51,280 nt of DNA, taken from Neomesorhizobium albiziae. GTDB taxonomy: Bacteria > Pseudomonadota > Alphaproteobacteria > Rhizobiales > Rhizobiaceae. Both the position numbers and the translations under genes were made by a program. Where the stretch lies: contig NZ_FOSL01000028.1 in NCBI RefSeq assembly GCF_900114255.1, positions 1 through 51,280 of the forward strand, given 5' to 3'. The notes under the pieces were generated by a model that made no database searches, was not told the DNA's origin, and saw nothing but the letters and a program-made list of their open reading frames with translations. Shown here one piece after another: positions 41,996-51,084 of the stretch. How positions within the stretch are numbered: the first letter of the stretch is position 1; every line of letters begins with the position of its first letter.

Positions 41996-42175
41996 ATGAG
42001 TCGCAAACGCGAATTGATTGAGCCCAGTAAGGGCGACAAGCGCTATGTACGCCGCGACAACGAAGGGCGCTTTTCTAAAACCGACGACGTTTCGAAATCG
42101 CTGGCACAGGACGTGCGGAAGAAGGCCAAGACCGCAGTGAAACCTGGGCACGGCGACCGCGGAGACCAAAAGTAG
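41996..42175 (+). CDS. Conserved small basic protein of rhizobial type
   Basis: 59 residues, very hydrophilic (SRKRELIEPSKGDKRYVRRD, then GRFSKTDDVSKSLAQDVRKK). I recall many alphaproteobacterial small proteins with the IEP-x-K-G-D-K-RYVRRD-x-x-G-x-F pattern, all annotated as hypothetical. The ATG at 41996 has AAGGA five bases upstream; ATG at 41990 is possible but too close to that site. It is probably a cytosolic, nucleic-acid-compatible or stress-induced protein, which is inference from charge alone. Confidence 0.65.
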   Translation: MSRKRELIEPSKGDKRYVRRDNEGRFSKTDDVSKSLAQDVRKKAKTAVKPGHGDRGDQK

Positions 42176-42740
42176 CGAACTCCGCCTCCCTGCAGATAGA
42201 AATATGGGCGCACACAAGCTGTCAGTCCGCTAGCGGCCACGATCAGGCCATTCGGCGCCATCGCCGCCCATCGTCTGCAAGTGGCGCTGTCTGTTCTTTT
42301 CGGCCGGGGCCAAGGACTAAAGACAACGAGGCGTGGCGGACCTTAGAACATGGCGCCCTGCGCCGGCGCTGCGGGAAACTTGAGGGTTTCTCGACAATGA
42401 CAAGCTGATCGTCGGGGAGGGACGTTGCAGCGCCTTAGCCTCGCTCCAAGGCGTGCCGTAGCCGGCCTTGCCTTGATGCGCTCTGGCGGCGAAGGAATCT
42501 CCCATTTCAACACCGTCAGTTCGCTCGCGGTCGGCAGAAACGCGGATCCCCGGCCCAAGCGTGTTCGGATAGATATCGATCGACGGCTCATTCCAGCGGG
42601 CGAGGTCGCGAAAAGCGCGGGTGAGGTACGCAAGGCCTCAAGTGATGTGGTGACGTTGTAGAAATTGCACCTTCGGCTATTGTCTACCTGGCTGCATTGC
42701 CAAGTCGCCTTATCGGGCACGCAATGGTTGAGGGAAACCT
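42176..42740. other. Intergenic stretch without a recognisable gene
   Basis: Open frames on both strands (about 42343-42720 minus, 42425-42661 plus) lack ribosome binding sites and familiar motifs. I see nothing else. Confidence 0.45.
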
Positions 42741-42860
42741 ATGACGGGCTGCGAAAAATCACCGGACTACGGCGGCCGGCCGATGAAGCCATGGGAGCCG
42801 GCTCTGTGGATCGCTGCGTCTATTGCGCTGGCGGTGCTCGCCTGCATGTTTTTTGCATGA
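42741..42860 (+). CDS. 39-residue single-helix membrane protein
   Basis: The ORF reads MTGCEKSPDYGGRPMKPWEP, then one membrane helix (ALWIAASIALAVLACMFFA) to the stop. GAGGG lies six bases before the ATG, an excellent ribosome binding site. The short soluble head with a terminal helix is typical of small inner-membrane proteins. A weak stem-loop follows at 42867-42894. No family assignment is possible. Confidence 0.5.
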   Translation: MTGCEKSPDYGGRPMKPWEPALWIAASIALAVLACMFFA

Positions 42861-42866
42861 CAGCAT

Positions 42867-42894
42867 CGCTCCTTATACAAAGCAGAAGGGAGCG
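42867..42894 (+). terminator. Weak terminator-like stem-loop
   Basis: CGCTCC (42867-42872) pairs with GGAGCG (42889-42894), with an additional T-G pair, around a 14-base AT-rich loop; the stem is followed by only TTTC. It lies seven bases after the stop of the 39-residue ORF. It may end that transcript, but the T-run is short. Confidence 0.3.
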
Positions 42895-43101
42895 TTTCGG
42901 GGCGACCACGGCCTGCTGAACCCGTGCTTTCAGCTTTAGCCCCATTTCGCCGGCCAATAATGGATGTCGAGATTCGAAACCTAGCTACCGTACGCCATCT
43001 CGCTTTCGATCTCCGATTAAGATGAGCAGACGGGTTTCTGGAGTCTGGGTGCGTGCCCTCGCTCTGACCGTGCAGAAGTTAATTGCCGAAAGAGGGGGGG
43101 T

Positions 43102-43269
43102 ATGCGAAGTTTCGCTGAGGCCCCTCGCATGCCGTGTCATGGGCAGAGAACGAAGGAATGGGCACTCTTGACGGGTGCCGCGCCGGGTGGGCAGGACCAA
43201 TGGCCGACGAACCATCGCGAACAGCCAAACGTTTCGGAAAATCAAAAACCGCGCCTCGGAAAAACGTAA
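43102..43269 (+). CDS. Possible overlapping upstream ORF of the hybrid kinase gene
   Basis: A 55-codon frame (MRSFAEAPRMPCHGQRTKEW and onward) has the strongest ribosome-binding-like sequence in the area, AGAGGGGGGG, directly before its ATG. It overlaps the 5' end of the kinase gene in another frame. The protein has no recognisable features. It may be a regulatory upstream ORF coupling translation, or chance. Confidence 0.25.
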   Translation: MRSFAEAPRMPCHGQRTKEWALLTGAAPGGQDQWPTNHREQPNVSENQKPRLGKT

Positions 43270-46200
43270 AGTCACAGGCGGCAGGGCGGCAGGTGGGCAC
43301 AAGGGAACACCGGGACCAGATCGTTTCCACGATTTCCAAGGACCGGGCAGTGGCAACATCGCCGATAACGCTCGTCGGCATCGGGGCATCGGCGGGCGGC
43401 ATTGAGGCTCTGGGCACCTTCTTCGATTCCATGCCAACTGACAGCGGCTGCGCTTTCGTCGTCGTACTTCATCTCGATCCGACCCGCGAAAGCGAGATGG
43501 CGCGTATTCTGAGCGGTCGCACGAAGATGCCCGTCGCTCAAGTCAAGGACGGAATGAGGATCGCCCCCGATCACGTCTATGTCATCGCGCCCGATACCGA
43601 ACTGAAGGTCCGCGATGGCGAGCTGCATGTTTCCAAACCTTCGGTGCGCCGAGGCCAGCGGCATCCGGTCGACTCGCTATTCGGCTCGATTGCCGTCGAG
43701 CATCGCGAACGAGCGATCGCGATCGTGCTCTCTGGCACGGGCAGCAACGGCACCGAGGGGCTGAAGGACATCCGGGCAGAAGGTGGTATGAGCCTGGTGC
43801 AGTCCCCCGAAACTGCGAAATTTGACGGAATGCCGAAAAGCGCCATCGACGCGGGCATGGCTGATCATATCCTGGCACCGGAAGAAATGGCGGACGCGCT
43901 GCTTGCCTACATCGGCCACGGCTACGCTTCCGCCTCCGTCGATGTCGAGGTTGAGGGCGCTCCACCGAGCGGTGAGGCGACGGTTGAACAGGTTCTCGAC
44001 TTTTTACGTGCGCAGGCCGGACATGATTTCAACAGCTACAAGCGCAGCACTCAGCAACGACGCATCCACCGCCGCATGGGTCTGCGCAACATCGCGACGC
44101 TCGGCCAGTATATGGACGAATTGCGCGGCAACCATGCGGAAGTCACGACCCTTGTCACGGATTTGATGATCAGCATCACCGGTTTTTTTCGTGATGCCGA
44201 GGCTTGGCGGATCCTTTCGGAACTAGTGATTGCGCCGCTGGTCACCGAGCGTCAGAACCGCACTCCGCTGCGTATCTGGGTTCCCGCCTGCGCGACGGGC
44301 GAGGAGGCTTATTCGATCGCCATGCTGGTGACGGAGCAGGCCGAGGCGGTCGGCAAGCAGTTCGACCTGAAAGTGTTCGCAACCGATGCTCAAGAGGATA
44401 ATCTGCGCAAGGCGCGGGACGGCATATATCCGGCCGCGGCTCTGTCCGGCCAGCCGCCGGAGCGCCTCCGGCGCTTCTTCGAAAAGGTCGACGGCTCTTT
44501 CCAAGTGACGAAGGAACTGCGCGACATGGTCATGTTCGCGGCGCAGAACCTGTTGCGTGATCCGCCCTTCTCACGGCTGGACCTTGTCTCGTGCCGCAAT
44601 TTTCTGATCTATCTCGAACCCGAGGCGCAGCAGAAGATCATCGCGCTTTGCCATTTCGCGCTGCGGCAAGGCGGACATCTGTTTCTCGGCAACGCTGAAA
44701 CAATCGGGCGGCACGACGATTTGTTCGAAACGGTCTCAAAAAAATGGCGGATATATCGGCGCGTCGGTCCTACACGGCATGACCTCATAGACTATCCGCC
44801 ACCCCGCAGCGTAACGGAACCGGGCATGCAAGATGAGCTGCCGCCGCAAGCAGAGCTGGCGACCACTTCGGCGACCGAGTTGGCGCGGCGGGCGCTGCTG
44901 GAGCGCTATGCACCCGCATCCGTGCTGACCGACCAGAGGGGCCGTGTCCTCTATTTCCACGGAACGACCAGGGACTACCTTGAGCAGCCATCGGGAGAGC
45001 CGACCAGGGATCTCCTAATCATGGCACGTGAAGGGCTCGCCAATAAACTGCGGGCTGCCATGCGTCAGGCATCGGAGGGAAGGAACAGCGTGACTGTCAA
45101 GGCCCGCATCCGGCAGGGCGGTTCGAGCCGTTCCGTCGATATAACGGTTACTCCTTTGCCGGCCTCCCCGCAGAGCGGTGGCCATCTGCTTGTAAGTTTT
45201 TTGCCGGATTCCCCGACTGCCGAGGCCGGTCCAGCGGCCATTCGTGAGGATGCCGGGGAGGCTACGTCGAGCGAGCGCGCCCTTCAGCAAGAGTTGACGA
45301 CGACCCGCGCAGAATTGCGTCACACCATCGAACATCTGGAGACGGCCAATGAAGAGTTGAAAGCTTCGAATGAGGAAGCCACTTCAATGAACGAGGAGCT
45401 TCAGTCGACCAATGAGGAGCTCGAAACGTCAAAAGAGGAGCTCCAATCGTTCAACGAGGAGCTCAACACGGTCAACAACCAGCTTCAGCACAAGATCGGC
45501 GAACTGGAACGCGCCACCAATGATCTGAACAATCTCCTGGCTGGGTCGGAGACGGCTACGCTGTTTCTTGACGACAAGTTGCGTATCAAATGGTTCGCGC
45601 CAGCGACAAAGGAACTTTTCGACCTGGTATCTTCGGACGTCGGCCGCCCGATCATCCATTTCGCCCGGAAGTTCTCCGATGAGAATTTGTTGACAGATGC
45701 CGAAACCGTGCTGAAGAAGCTAACCACAATTGAGGTCGAGGTTCCGAGCGATACCGGCCGGTGGTTCTTGCGCCGCATGCTTCCCTATCGCACGCGCGAC
45801 AACCATATCGCAGGCGTGGTCGTCACCTTCAGCGATATCACTGACCGCAAACAGGCTGCCGACACGGTCAACGAAGCGCGCGTCTATGCAGAAGCCGTGG
45901 TGAAAACCACACGCCAACCGCTACTCGTTCTGGATGGGGAGCTACGCGTCCAGTCGGCAAATCTAGCCTTCTACGATCAGTTTCAGGTTCGCCAGCAGGA
46001 AACCGCTGGCCGACTCGTCTACGAGCTAGGCAACGGCCAATGGGACATTCCCGCCCTGCGGGCGCTTATCGAAGAAGTTTTGTCCAAGAACCAAGCGGTC
46101 GTTGATTTCGAAGTCGAGCATGAATTTCGTGACATAGGTCGGCGTTGCATGCTGCTCAACGCCAACAAGCTGTCGCGCAACGGCGGCCGCGACGATATGG

Positions 46201-47660
46201 TTCTGCTCTCCATCGAGGACATCACCGAGCGCAGGAAGAGCGAGAGTGCAATCCGCCACAGCGAGCAAAGCCTGAAAGACTTGATAGAGGCCCTTCCAGG
46301 CGCAGTCTACACGACCGACGCTGCCGGGATGATCACCTCCTACAATCCGGCAGCCGTCGAAATCTGGGGCCGCGAGCCGGTGCTCGGGAAAGAGCAATTC
46401 TGCGGGTCATGGCGTATGCGAAAACCGGACGGCACGCTAATGCGGCACGACGAGTGCCCGATGGCCATCGCTCTGAAGGAGAAACGGCCGATACGGGGGG
46501 CCGAGGCAGTGGTCGAGCGGCCGGACGGCGATCTCGTGCCTTTGCTCGTCTATCCAACACCGCGCTTCGACGCCTTAGGCTCTCTTATCGGGGCGGTGAA
46601 CATGCTGGTGGACATCACGGAGCGCAAACGAGCGGAGGCGCTGGCGGAACGGCTGGCCGCAATCGTGGAAACCTCCGACGACGCGATTCTGAGCAAAGAC
46701 CTCAGAGGAACAGTCACCAGCTGGAACAACGGAGCCGAGCGCCTGTTCGGCTACACTGCGGAGGAGATCGTCGGCAAATCCATCATGACGCTGGTCCCGC
46801 AAGACCGACATGACGAGGAAGCAGGGATTCTCAATCGCATTCGCCAGGGCGAACACATCGAACATTATGAGACGATCCGGCTATGCAAGGATGGAATTCC
46901 CGTTTGGGTCTCGTTGACCATTTCGCCACTTCGGAACGGCGAAGGCAGGGTCATCGGCGCATCCACGATCGCGCGCGACATGACCGAACGGCGGCGCGCG
47001 GACGAACACCGCAAAATCCTCATCGACGAGCTCAATCATCGCGTCAAGAATACGTTGGCGGTCGTCCAGTCCATCGCGTCGCAGACACTTGGCCGCGCAT
47101 CGACGATGGAAGAGGCACGTGCCGCATTCGGAGCGCGGTTGATCAATCTGGCGAATGCGCACGACGTGCTGACGCGTGAAAGCTGGGTGGGCGCGAGCCT
47201 TCGAGAGATTGTCTCCGACACGATCAAACCGCATGCGGGCGGTGAAAACCGCTTCGACGTCGACGGACCGAATGTGCAACTTTCGCCGACCGCCGCGCTG
47301 GCGATGTCGATGGCGCTGCACGAACTCAGCACAAACGCTGCCAAATACGGTGCTCTGTCCGCGGAGAGCGGGCACGTTGGTGTCGTTTGGAGCATCGATG
47401 AAGAAGGGGAGGATCGCCGTTTGGTCCTGCGCTGGGAGGAAAGCGGCGGCCCGGAAGTTATTCCCCCAGAGCGAAAAGGCTTCGGATCACGCCTGATCGA
47501 ACGGGCTCTGGCGTCGGAACTCGACGGCGAGGTGCGCGTTCAATACGAACCCTCCGGTCTTGTCTGCACAATCAATGCACCCATGCCGGTCGGGCAAGAT
47601 GTGCTCGGGGGACAAGGTGAGACAGGCAAACGCGAGGCGGATTCTAGTCGTAGAGGATGA
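43200..47660 (+). CDS. CheB-CheR-PAS-HWE hybrid sensor histidine kinase
   Basis: 1486 residues from the ATG at 43200 (GTG 43134 and ATG 43158 are alternatives). Order: CheB methylesterase (about 55-235) with Ser64 in GIGASAGG and His91 in VVLHLD; CheR methyltransferase (about 255-520) with VPACATGEEAYSIAM and SCRNFLIYL; a long coiled coil (about 700-770, repeats of NEELQSTNEELETSKEEL); three or four PAS domains; and an HWE kinase (ELNHRVKNTLAVVQS, HELSTNAAKYGAL, LRWEESGGP). The third CheB triad residue, Asp in the usual GxGxDG, is Asn183 in SGTGSNG. It has no membrane helix, so it is a cytosolic sensor. The next gene, a receiver, overlaps it and is probably its target. Confidence 0.93.
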   Translation: MADEPSRTAKRFGKSKTAPRKNVKSQAAGRQVGTREHRDQIVSTISKDRAVATSPITLVGIGASAGGIEALGTFFDSMPTDSGCAFVVVLHLDPTRESEMARILSGRTKMPVAQVKDGMRIAPDHVYVIAPDTELKVRDGELHVSKPSVRRGQRHPVDSLFGSIAVEHRERAIAIVLSGTGSNGTEGLKDIRAEGGMSLVQSPETAKFDGMPKSAIDAGMADHILAPEEMADALLAYIGHGYASASVDVEVEGAPPSGEATVEQVLDFLRAQAGHDFNSYKRSTQQRRIHRRMGLRNIATLGQYMDELRGNHAEVTTLVTDLMISITGFFRDAEAWRILSELVIAPLVTERQNRTPLRIWVPACATGEEAYSIAMLVTEQAEAVGKQFDLKVFATDAQEDNLRKARDGIYPAAALSGQPPERLRRFFEKVDGSFQVTKELRDMVMFAAQNLLRDPPFSRLDLVSCRNFLIYLEPEAQQKIIALCHFALRQGGHLFLGNAETIGRHDDLFETVSKKWRIYRRVGPTRHDLIDYPPPRSVTEPGMQDELPPQAELATTSATELARRALLERYAPASVLTDQRGRVLYFHGTTRDYLEQPSGEPTRDLLIMAREGLANKLRAAMRQASEGRNSVTVKARIRQGGSSRSVDITVTPLPASPQSGGHLLVSFLPDSPTAEAGPAAIREDAGEATSSERALQQELTTTRAELRHTIEHLETANEELKASNEEATSMNEELQSTNEELETSKEELQSFNEELNTVNNQLQHKIGELERATNDLNNLLAGSETATLFLDDKLRIKWFAPATKELFDLVSSDVGRPIIHFARKFSDENLLTDAETVLKKLTTIEVEVPSDTGRWFLRRMLPYRTRDNHIAGVVVTFSDITDRKQAADTVNEARVYAEAVVKTTRQPLLVLDGELRVQSANLAFYDQFQVRQQETAGRLVYELGNGQWDIPALRALIEEVLSKNQAVVDFEVEHEFRDIGRRCMLLNANKLSRNGGRDDMVLLSIEDITERRKSESAIRHSEQSLKDLIEALPGAVYTTDAAGMITSYNPAAVEIWGREPVLGKEQFCGSWRMRKPDGTLMRHDECPMAIALKEKRPIRGAEAVVERPDGDLVPLLVYPTPRFDALGSLIGAVNMLVDITERKRAEALAERLAAIVETSDDAILSKDLRGTVTSWNNGAERLFGYTAEEIVGKSIMTLVPQDRHDEEAGILNRIRQGEHIEHYETIRLCKDGIPVWVSLTISPLRNGEGRVIGASTIARDMTERRRADEHRKILIDELNHRVKNTLAVVQSIASQTLGRASTMEEARAAFGARLINLANAHDVLTRESWVGASLREIVSDTIKPHAGGENRFDVDGPNVQLSPTAALAMSMALHELSTNAAKYGALSAESGHVGVVWSIDEEGEDRRLVLRWEESGGPEVIPPERKGFGSRLIERALASELDGEVRVQYEPSGLVCTINAPMPVGQDVLGGQGETGKREADSSRRG

Positions 47661-47988
47661 GTTCCTAGTCGCAATGGACCTTGAGGATTTGCTGACGGAG
47701 ATGGGGTTTGAGGTAGTTGGACCTGCTAACCATTTGCGAGATGCGATCGAACTCGCGCGCGAAGAGCAGATCGATTTTGCCGTGCTCGATATCAATGTCG
47801 CTGGCGCGCAATCTTTTCCTGTGGCCGACATACTGCGTAACAGAAATATCCCCTTTGTCTTCTCAACCGGATACGGCGCCGAAGGTCTCGTCGACGGCTA
47901 TCGCAACGAAGTGGTCTTGCGAAAGCCATATGGACCGCAGGAACTGAGGCAAGCTATCGCTGCGCAACTCAGGCCGATCAAGCCCTGA
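47617..47988 (+). CDS. Single-domain CheY-like response regulator
   Basis: About 123 residues from a GTG preceded by GGGGGACAAG; an ATG at 47599 is an alternative. The receiver is complete: E13-D14 in ILVVEDEF, phospho-acceptor D58 in FAVLDINVAG, a Thr/Ser switch (STGYGAEG), and K103 in VLRKPYG. There is no output domain. Single receivers after HWE kinases (the type with VLDINVxG and KPY) usually relay or sink phosphate. It overlaps the kinase gene by 44 bp. It converges with the CheB-like gene, overlapping it by 11 bp at the 3' ends. Confidence 0.88.
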   Translation: MRQANARRILVVEDEFLVAMDLEDLLTEMGFEVVGPANHLRDAIELAREEQIDFAVLDINVAGAQSFPVADILRNRNIPFVFSTGYGAEGLVDGYRNEVVLRKPYGPQELRQAIAAQLRPIKP

Positions 47989-48994
47989 CTTGACGGGTTG
48001 CTTGGTCCACAGCGAACGTTTCTGGCGTGATCCAATCCTGCTCGACAAGGTCGCGTAGCTTGTAGGCGCGATCAAGTGCCTGTTTGCTGGCAGCCTGCCA
48101 AGCCGCAGAGGCGTCTGGTTGCGTTAGGCGGGCGTGCTCAGCCATCTGGAGACAGAATTCGGCCCGTTCGTTGAGAAATCTGACGGCCGCGCGCATCGTC
48201 CGTTCCATTTCATCAAACTGTGCCGTGGCCATGATCTCTGCGGTGTAACTATGGCCGATGTGGCAGCCGAACTTGATGATCTCTCCGTCTCCGGATGCGT
48301 GGAGTGCGCCGCCGCATTCCGGGCAAGTTACCGCGATTGGACGTTCGAAGGGCTGGCCGTCGATAATTTGAGGATCTGGCTCGGCATTCGGTTGAGAAAG
48401 CGTGATCGGCATGACCAGTTCCTTTCCATCATCTCCACTGACCAGTCGAATGAGCAAATTCGACATCTCTGCAATTGGCACGCGATAGTCGAGCGCGACA
48501 TGTGCGGCTGCGCTGGCCGGCATTTCCGGGTAGGCGGCGTCGTCCGGATCCTGCGCAATCGCGATTCCGCCACAACGCTTTATCTCGCCGAGGCCGAGCG
48601 AACCGTCATTCAGATTGCCGGTCAGGATCACTCCGATGGCACTGGGACCGTAGCCTTCCGCCACGCTGCGGAACAGCGGATCGATTGCCGGCCGCGCCCA
48701 GTTCACCTTCGGGGTCCGTAGCAACCGCAGACTGCCTCGCGTCACGGTCATGTGGCGGTCGGGCGGCGCAACATAAATATGGCCAGGCTTAATCATTTCG
48801 CCGTCCTCGGCATGTTTTGCGGGTAAGGGTCCGGCTGCATTCAAAAGCTTAGGCAGCTCACTTCGATGAGTGCCGATATGTAATACGACGAGAATGGGGG
48901 TCTTGAGCGTATCTGGCACAGCGGCCGCGATCCTACACAGGGCTGCGACTCCGCCCGCTGACGCGCCGATTGCAATGACTGTGGAGCGTGCCAT
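47978..48994 (-). CDS. Stand-alone CheB-type methylesterase-like protein with C-terminal Cys motif
   Basis: 338 residues. The esterase domain (1-190) retains the triad Ser12 (GASAGGVAAL), His39 (VVLHIG) and Asp130 (LTGNLNDG). There is no N-terminal receiver, unlike chemotaxis CheB. The C-terminal part has a CPECGG motif (about 224-229), C/H residues in KFGCHIGHSY, and a helical end. Receiver-less CheB-like proteins often sit by CheB/CheR hybrid kinases, suggesting a reversible methylation or signalling role outside classical chemotaxis. The ATG has GAGGG upstream. No chemoreceptor gene is present here. Confidence 0.88.
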   Translation of the reverse strand: MARSTVIAIGASAGGVAALCRIAAAVPDTLKTPILVVLHIGTHRSELPKLLNAAGPLPAKHAEDGEMIKPGHIYVAPPDRHMTVTRGSLRLLRTPKVNWARPAIDPLFRSVAEGYGPSAIGVILTGNLNDGSLGLGEIKRCGGIAIAQDPDDAAYPEMPASAAAHVALDYRVPIAEMSNLLIRLVSGDDGKELVMPITLSQPNAEPDPQIIDGQPFERPIAVTCPECGGALHASGDGEIIKFGCHIGHSYTAEIMATAQFDEMERTMRAAVRFLNERAEFCLQMAEHARLTQPDASAAWQAASKQALDRAYKLRDLVEQDWITPETFAVDQATRQVRA

Positions 48995-49163
48995 GAGACC
49001 CTCGGAACGCGGTTCGACGACCCAATTGAATTAACGCCGGAAACAGAGGAAGGTTCAGTGGATCTCTGCTTGGCGGCGCACTGATCGCAACCGCCATGAC
49101 GCCCTTATCAACAAGCCTGCCGCAGCCTGCGGTCCAAAAAAGGACGGGCAATGAACCGGCCGG

Positions 49164-49484
49164 TCAAGTTGGCCGCGGCTCATAGAAGCGGCACCAGCCG
49201 TCCGGGCTGATTTCACCCGCAACGATCTCGCATGCGTTTGGCCTGAGGAAATGGCTGCATCCCCCGCAGCGACGACCTTGATTTGGCGAAGACTGGTACC
49301 GTGCCACAGACTTTAGTGTTGTTCCAGCGCCGCGCGCAGCTGGTTGACCCGACATGCAAGCAGCAAGCCCGCTCCCACCGACAATCGCAGCGCCGGTTAT
49401 GGACACTCGAAGAAACGTGCGCCTGGAGAACGTTCCGCCATCTTGTGTCGCTCTGCGGTTCATGTCGCAACGATCTTCGTTCAT
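49164..49484 (-). CDS. Tat-exported high-potential iron-sulfur protein (HiPIP)
   Basis: 106 residues. A twin-arginine signal (SRRTFLRVSITGAAIVGGSG, about 20-39) is followed by a short mature domain with four cysteines at 73, 76, 85 and 98 (CGGCSHFL, then NACEIVAG, then GWCRFYEP), spacing C-x2-C-x8-C-x12-C as in HiPIPs. It would carry a [4Fe-4S] cluster in the periplasm and act as a one-electron carrier. GGAGGAAAG before the ATG is a strong ribosome binding site. It follows the di-haem peroxidase gene by 52 bp on the same strand, so it may donate electrons to that enzyme. Confidence 0.88.
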   Translation of the reverse strand: MNEDRCDMNRRATQDGGTFSRRTFLRVSITGAAIVGGSGLAACMSGQPAARGAGTTLKSVARYQSSPNQGRRCGGCSHFLRPNACEIVAGEISPDGWCRFYEPRPT

Positions 49485-49516
49485 GAACTTTCCTCCCTAT
49501 CGCCACCCACTGAAGT

Positions 49517-49756
49517 GCGGTGGCGTCGGATGCCGGTCAAATTGACTTAAGGTATTCGATGAGGTTGCTCTTCTCCTGTTCGGTGAGATCAAGCCGGAGA
49601 TGACTATCGTAGTGCTTGACGACGTCGCCGAGCGTGGCGAACCGGCCGTCGTGGTAGAACCCGCCCTTGTGGATTTTATCCATGTCCCATAGCGCCCGTA
49701 GCGGCGCGGTCCGGTAGCGCTCGTCCGGCGAGCGCATTGCCTGGAAGTTATCGATG
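49517..49756 (-). repeat. Copy B of the 238-bp direct repeat, 3' end of the di-haem peroxidase gene
   Basis: This is the parent-like copy of the segment at 40563-40800, in the same orientation. It covers the last 70-odd codons and stop of the intact peroxidase gene and about 20 bp beyond. About six substitutions separate the copies. Confidence 0.85.
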
Positions 49757-50889
49757 CCGATCTCATCGGCCGTATGCAGGTTCCACCCAGGTTCCGTAAA
49801 AATCGGTGGCACGTGGCATGTGGCGCATTTTGCCTTGTCGTTGAAAAGTGCCTCTCCTCTTTTGGCGGCGGCGCGATCGAAGGAACCCTCGGGCGACTTG
49901 GGCGTCGGCAGCGAGAGTTGATAGAAATGAAGCGCCGGCAGCTTGGCCGTGATCCGATCCTCCTTGTCGTGTTTGTGGCCCTGTTTCGTTCTGGCCGCGA
50001 CCGGATACTTCTCGGCATCATCAAGACGTGGATCGTAGAACACGCCCTTGCCGTGCATTTCGAGATTGCCGACATAGGCGTTCCAATAGCTGACGGTGCC
50101 CCAGGAACCAGTCCAGGTATGGTTGTTCACCCCGGCCAATCCGAAGGCGGGGGGATTGAGCGTGGCCGATGTCTTGCCATCGGGCCGGAATGCCTTTCCG
50201 TCGAGGTTCAGTTGGGCATCGAATTTGCCTGGCCCCCATGCTTCGAGCGCCTTCTTAACCTCGGTCTCGGAGATTTGCAGCATCTCGGTAAAGGCAGTCA
50301 GGTCAGGCGCCAGCACAACGATCGCCCCGATGTTGAGGTCGCGGTTGGGCCAGCCGTCCAGCCGGTGACCGATCCCGGGCGCGTAGGCGTCATCGACGGT
50401 CGAATGGCACAGGGCGCACTGAATGCCGACCGAGGCCAGCGCCTTGCCGTCCGCGCTAAAGAAACCGGTCACGCCGACGACTGCGTTGGCCTTGAGAAGG
50501 ACAAGCGTGCTGGCCGGATCGGTGAGGTCGACCTCACCCTTGTTGAGCGCCTTGGCGACAGCCTCGGGAATCTTGTTGATGTCGACCTTCAGCCCAAGCT
50601 CGAGAGCTGTCTTCGGGCTGAGACCCGGCCCCTTGCCGCCAAGTTTCTCGCCAGCGATGGCCTCGTGGAGCTTCATCCTGGCTCCCCAAAAGTCCTCGCT
50701 GCCAAACGTGTCGAACCGGAACGTCTCGCGGCCTTCCTCCAGATATTGCTCGGCCTGCTCGGCGGCAGCGGCATCGTATTCGTTCCCGCCGCTCGGTTCC
50801 TTCGAACGCATTTGAGCGGCGGCTGGTATGAGAGCCGCAGACAGTAGAAAGACCATGGAGACGCCAATTCGATTGAACCGTGCAGACAC
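49537..50889 (-). CDS. Periplasmic di-haem cytochrome c peroxidase-family protein
   Basis: About 450 residues. The GTG at 50889 has GGGAGGA seven bases upstream and directly precedes a signal peptide (SMVFLLSAALIPAAAQ); an ATG at 50928 lacks such a site. Two c-type haem sites are present: CALCH (158-162) and CATCH (355-359). The C-terminus FYHDGRFATLGDVVKHY is typical of the MauG/cytochrome c peroxidase superfamily. Members reduce H2O2 or oxidise protein substrates; this larger form may also act on other oxidants. Downstream is a HiPIP gene, and the 3' end has been duplicated at 40563-40800. Confidence 0.87.
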   Translation of the reverse strand: MSARFNRIGVSMVFLLSAALIPAAAQMRSKEPSGGNEYDAAAAEQAEQYLEEGRETFRFDTFGSEDFWGARMKLHEAIAGEKLGGKGPGLSPKTALELGLKVDINKIPEAVAKALNKGEVDLTDPASTLVLLKANAVVGVTGFFSADGKALASVGIQCALCHSTVDDAYAPGIGHRLDGWPNRDLNIGAIVVLAPDLTAFTEMLQISETEVKKALEAWGPGKFDAQLNLDGKAFRPDGKTSATLNPPAFGLAGVNNHTWTGSWGTVSYWNAYVGNLEMHGKGVFYDPRLDDAEKYPVAARTKQGHKHDKEDRITAKLPALHFYQLSLPTPKSPEGSFDRAAAKRGEALFNDKAKCATCHVPPIFTEPGWNLHTADEIGIDNFQAMRSPDERYRTAPLRALWDMDKIHKGGFYHDGRFATLGDVVKHYDSHLRLDLTEQEKSNLIEYLKSI

Positions 50890-51084
50890 TGCCCTGTCCT
50901 CCCGAACATGATTTTCCAGTCGGCGCATCGGTTCGGCGACGTGTCACCGAATCTGGGCCCACACTATTGGATGATCGAACGGGCAAAAGGTTCCCGTCAT
51001 CCAGCGTGCCGACCTATCAACCACTGAACTTCTGCCGACACCCGAAAGGTCAGACGCAGAAAAAGGGCGTCTTCCTTCACGCAG

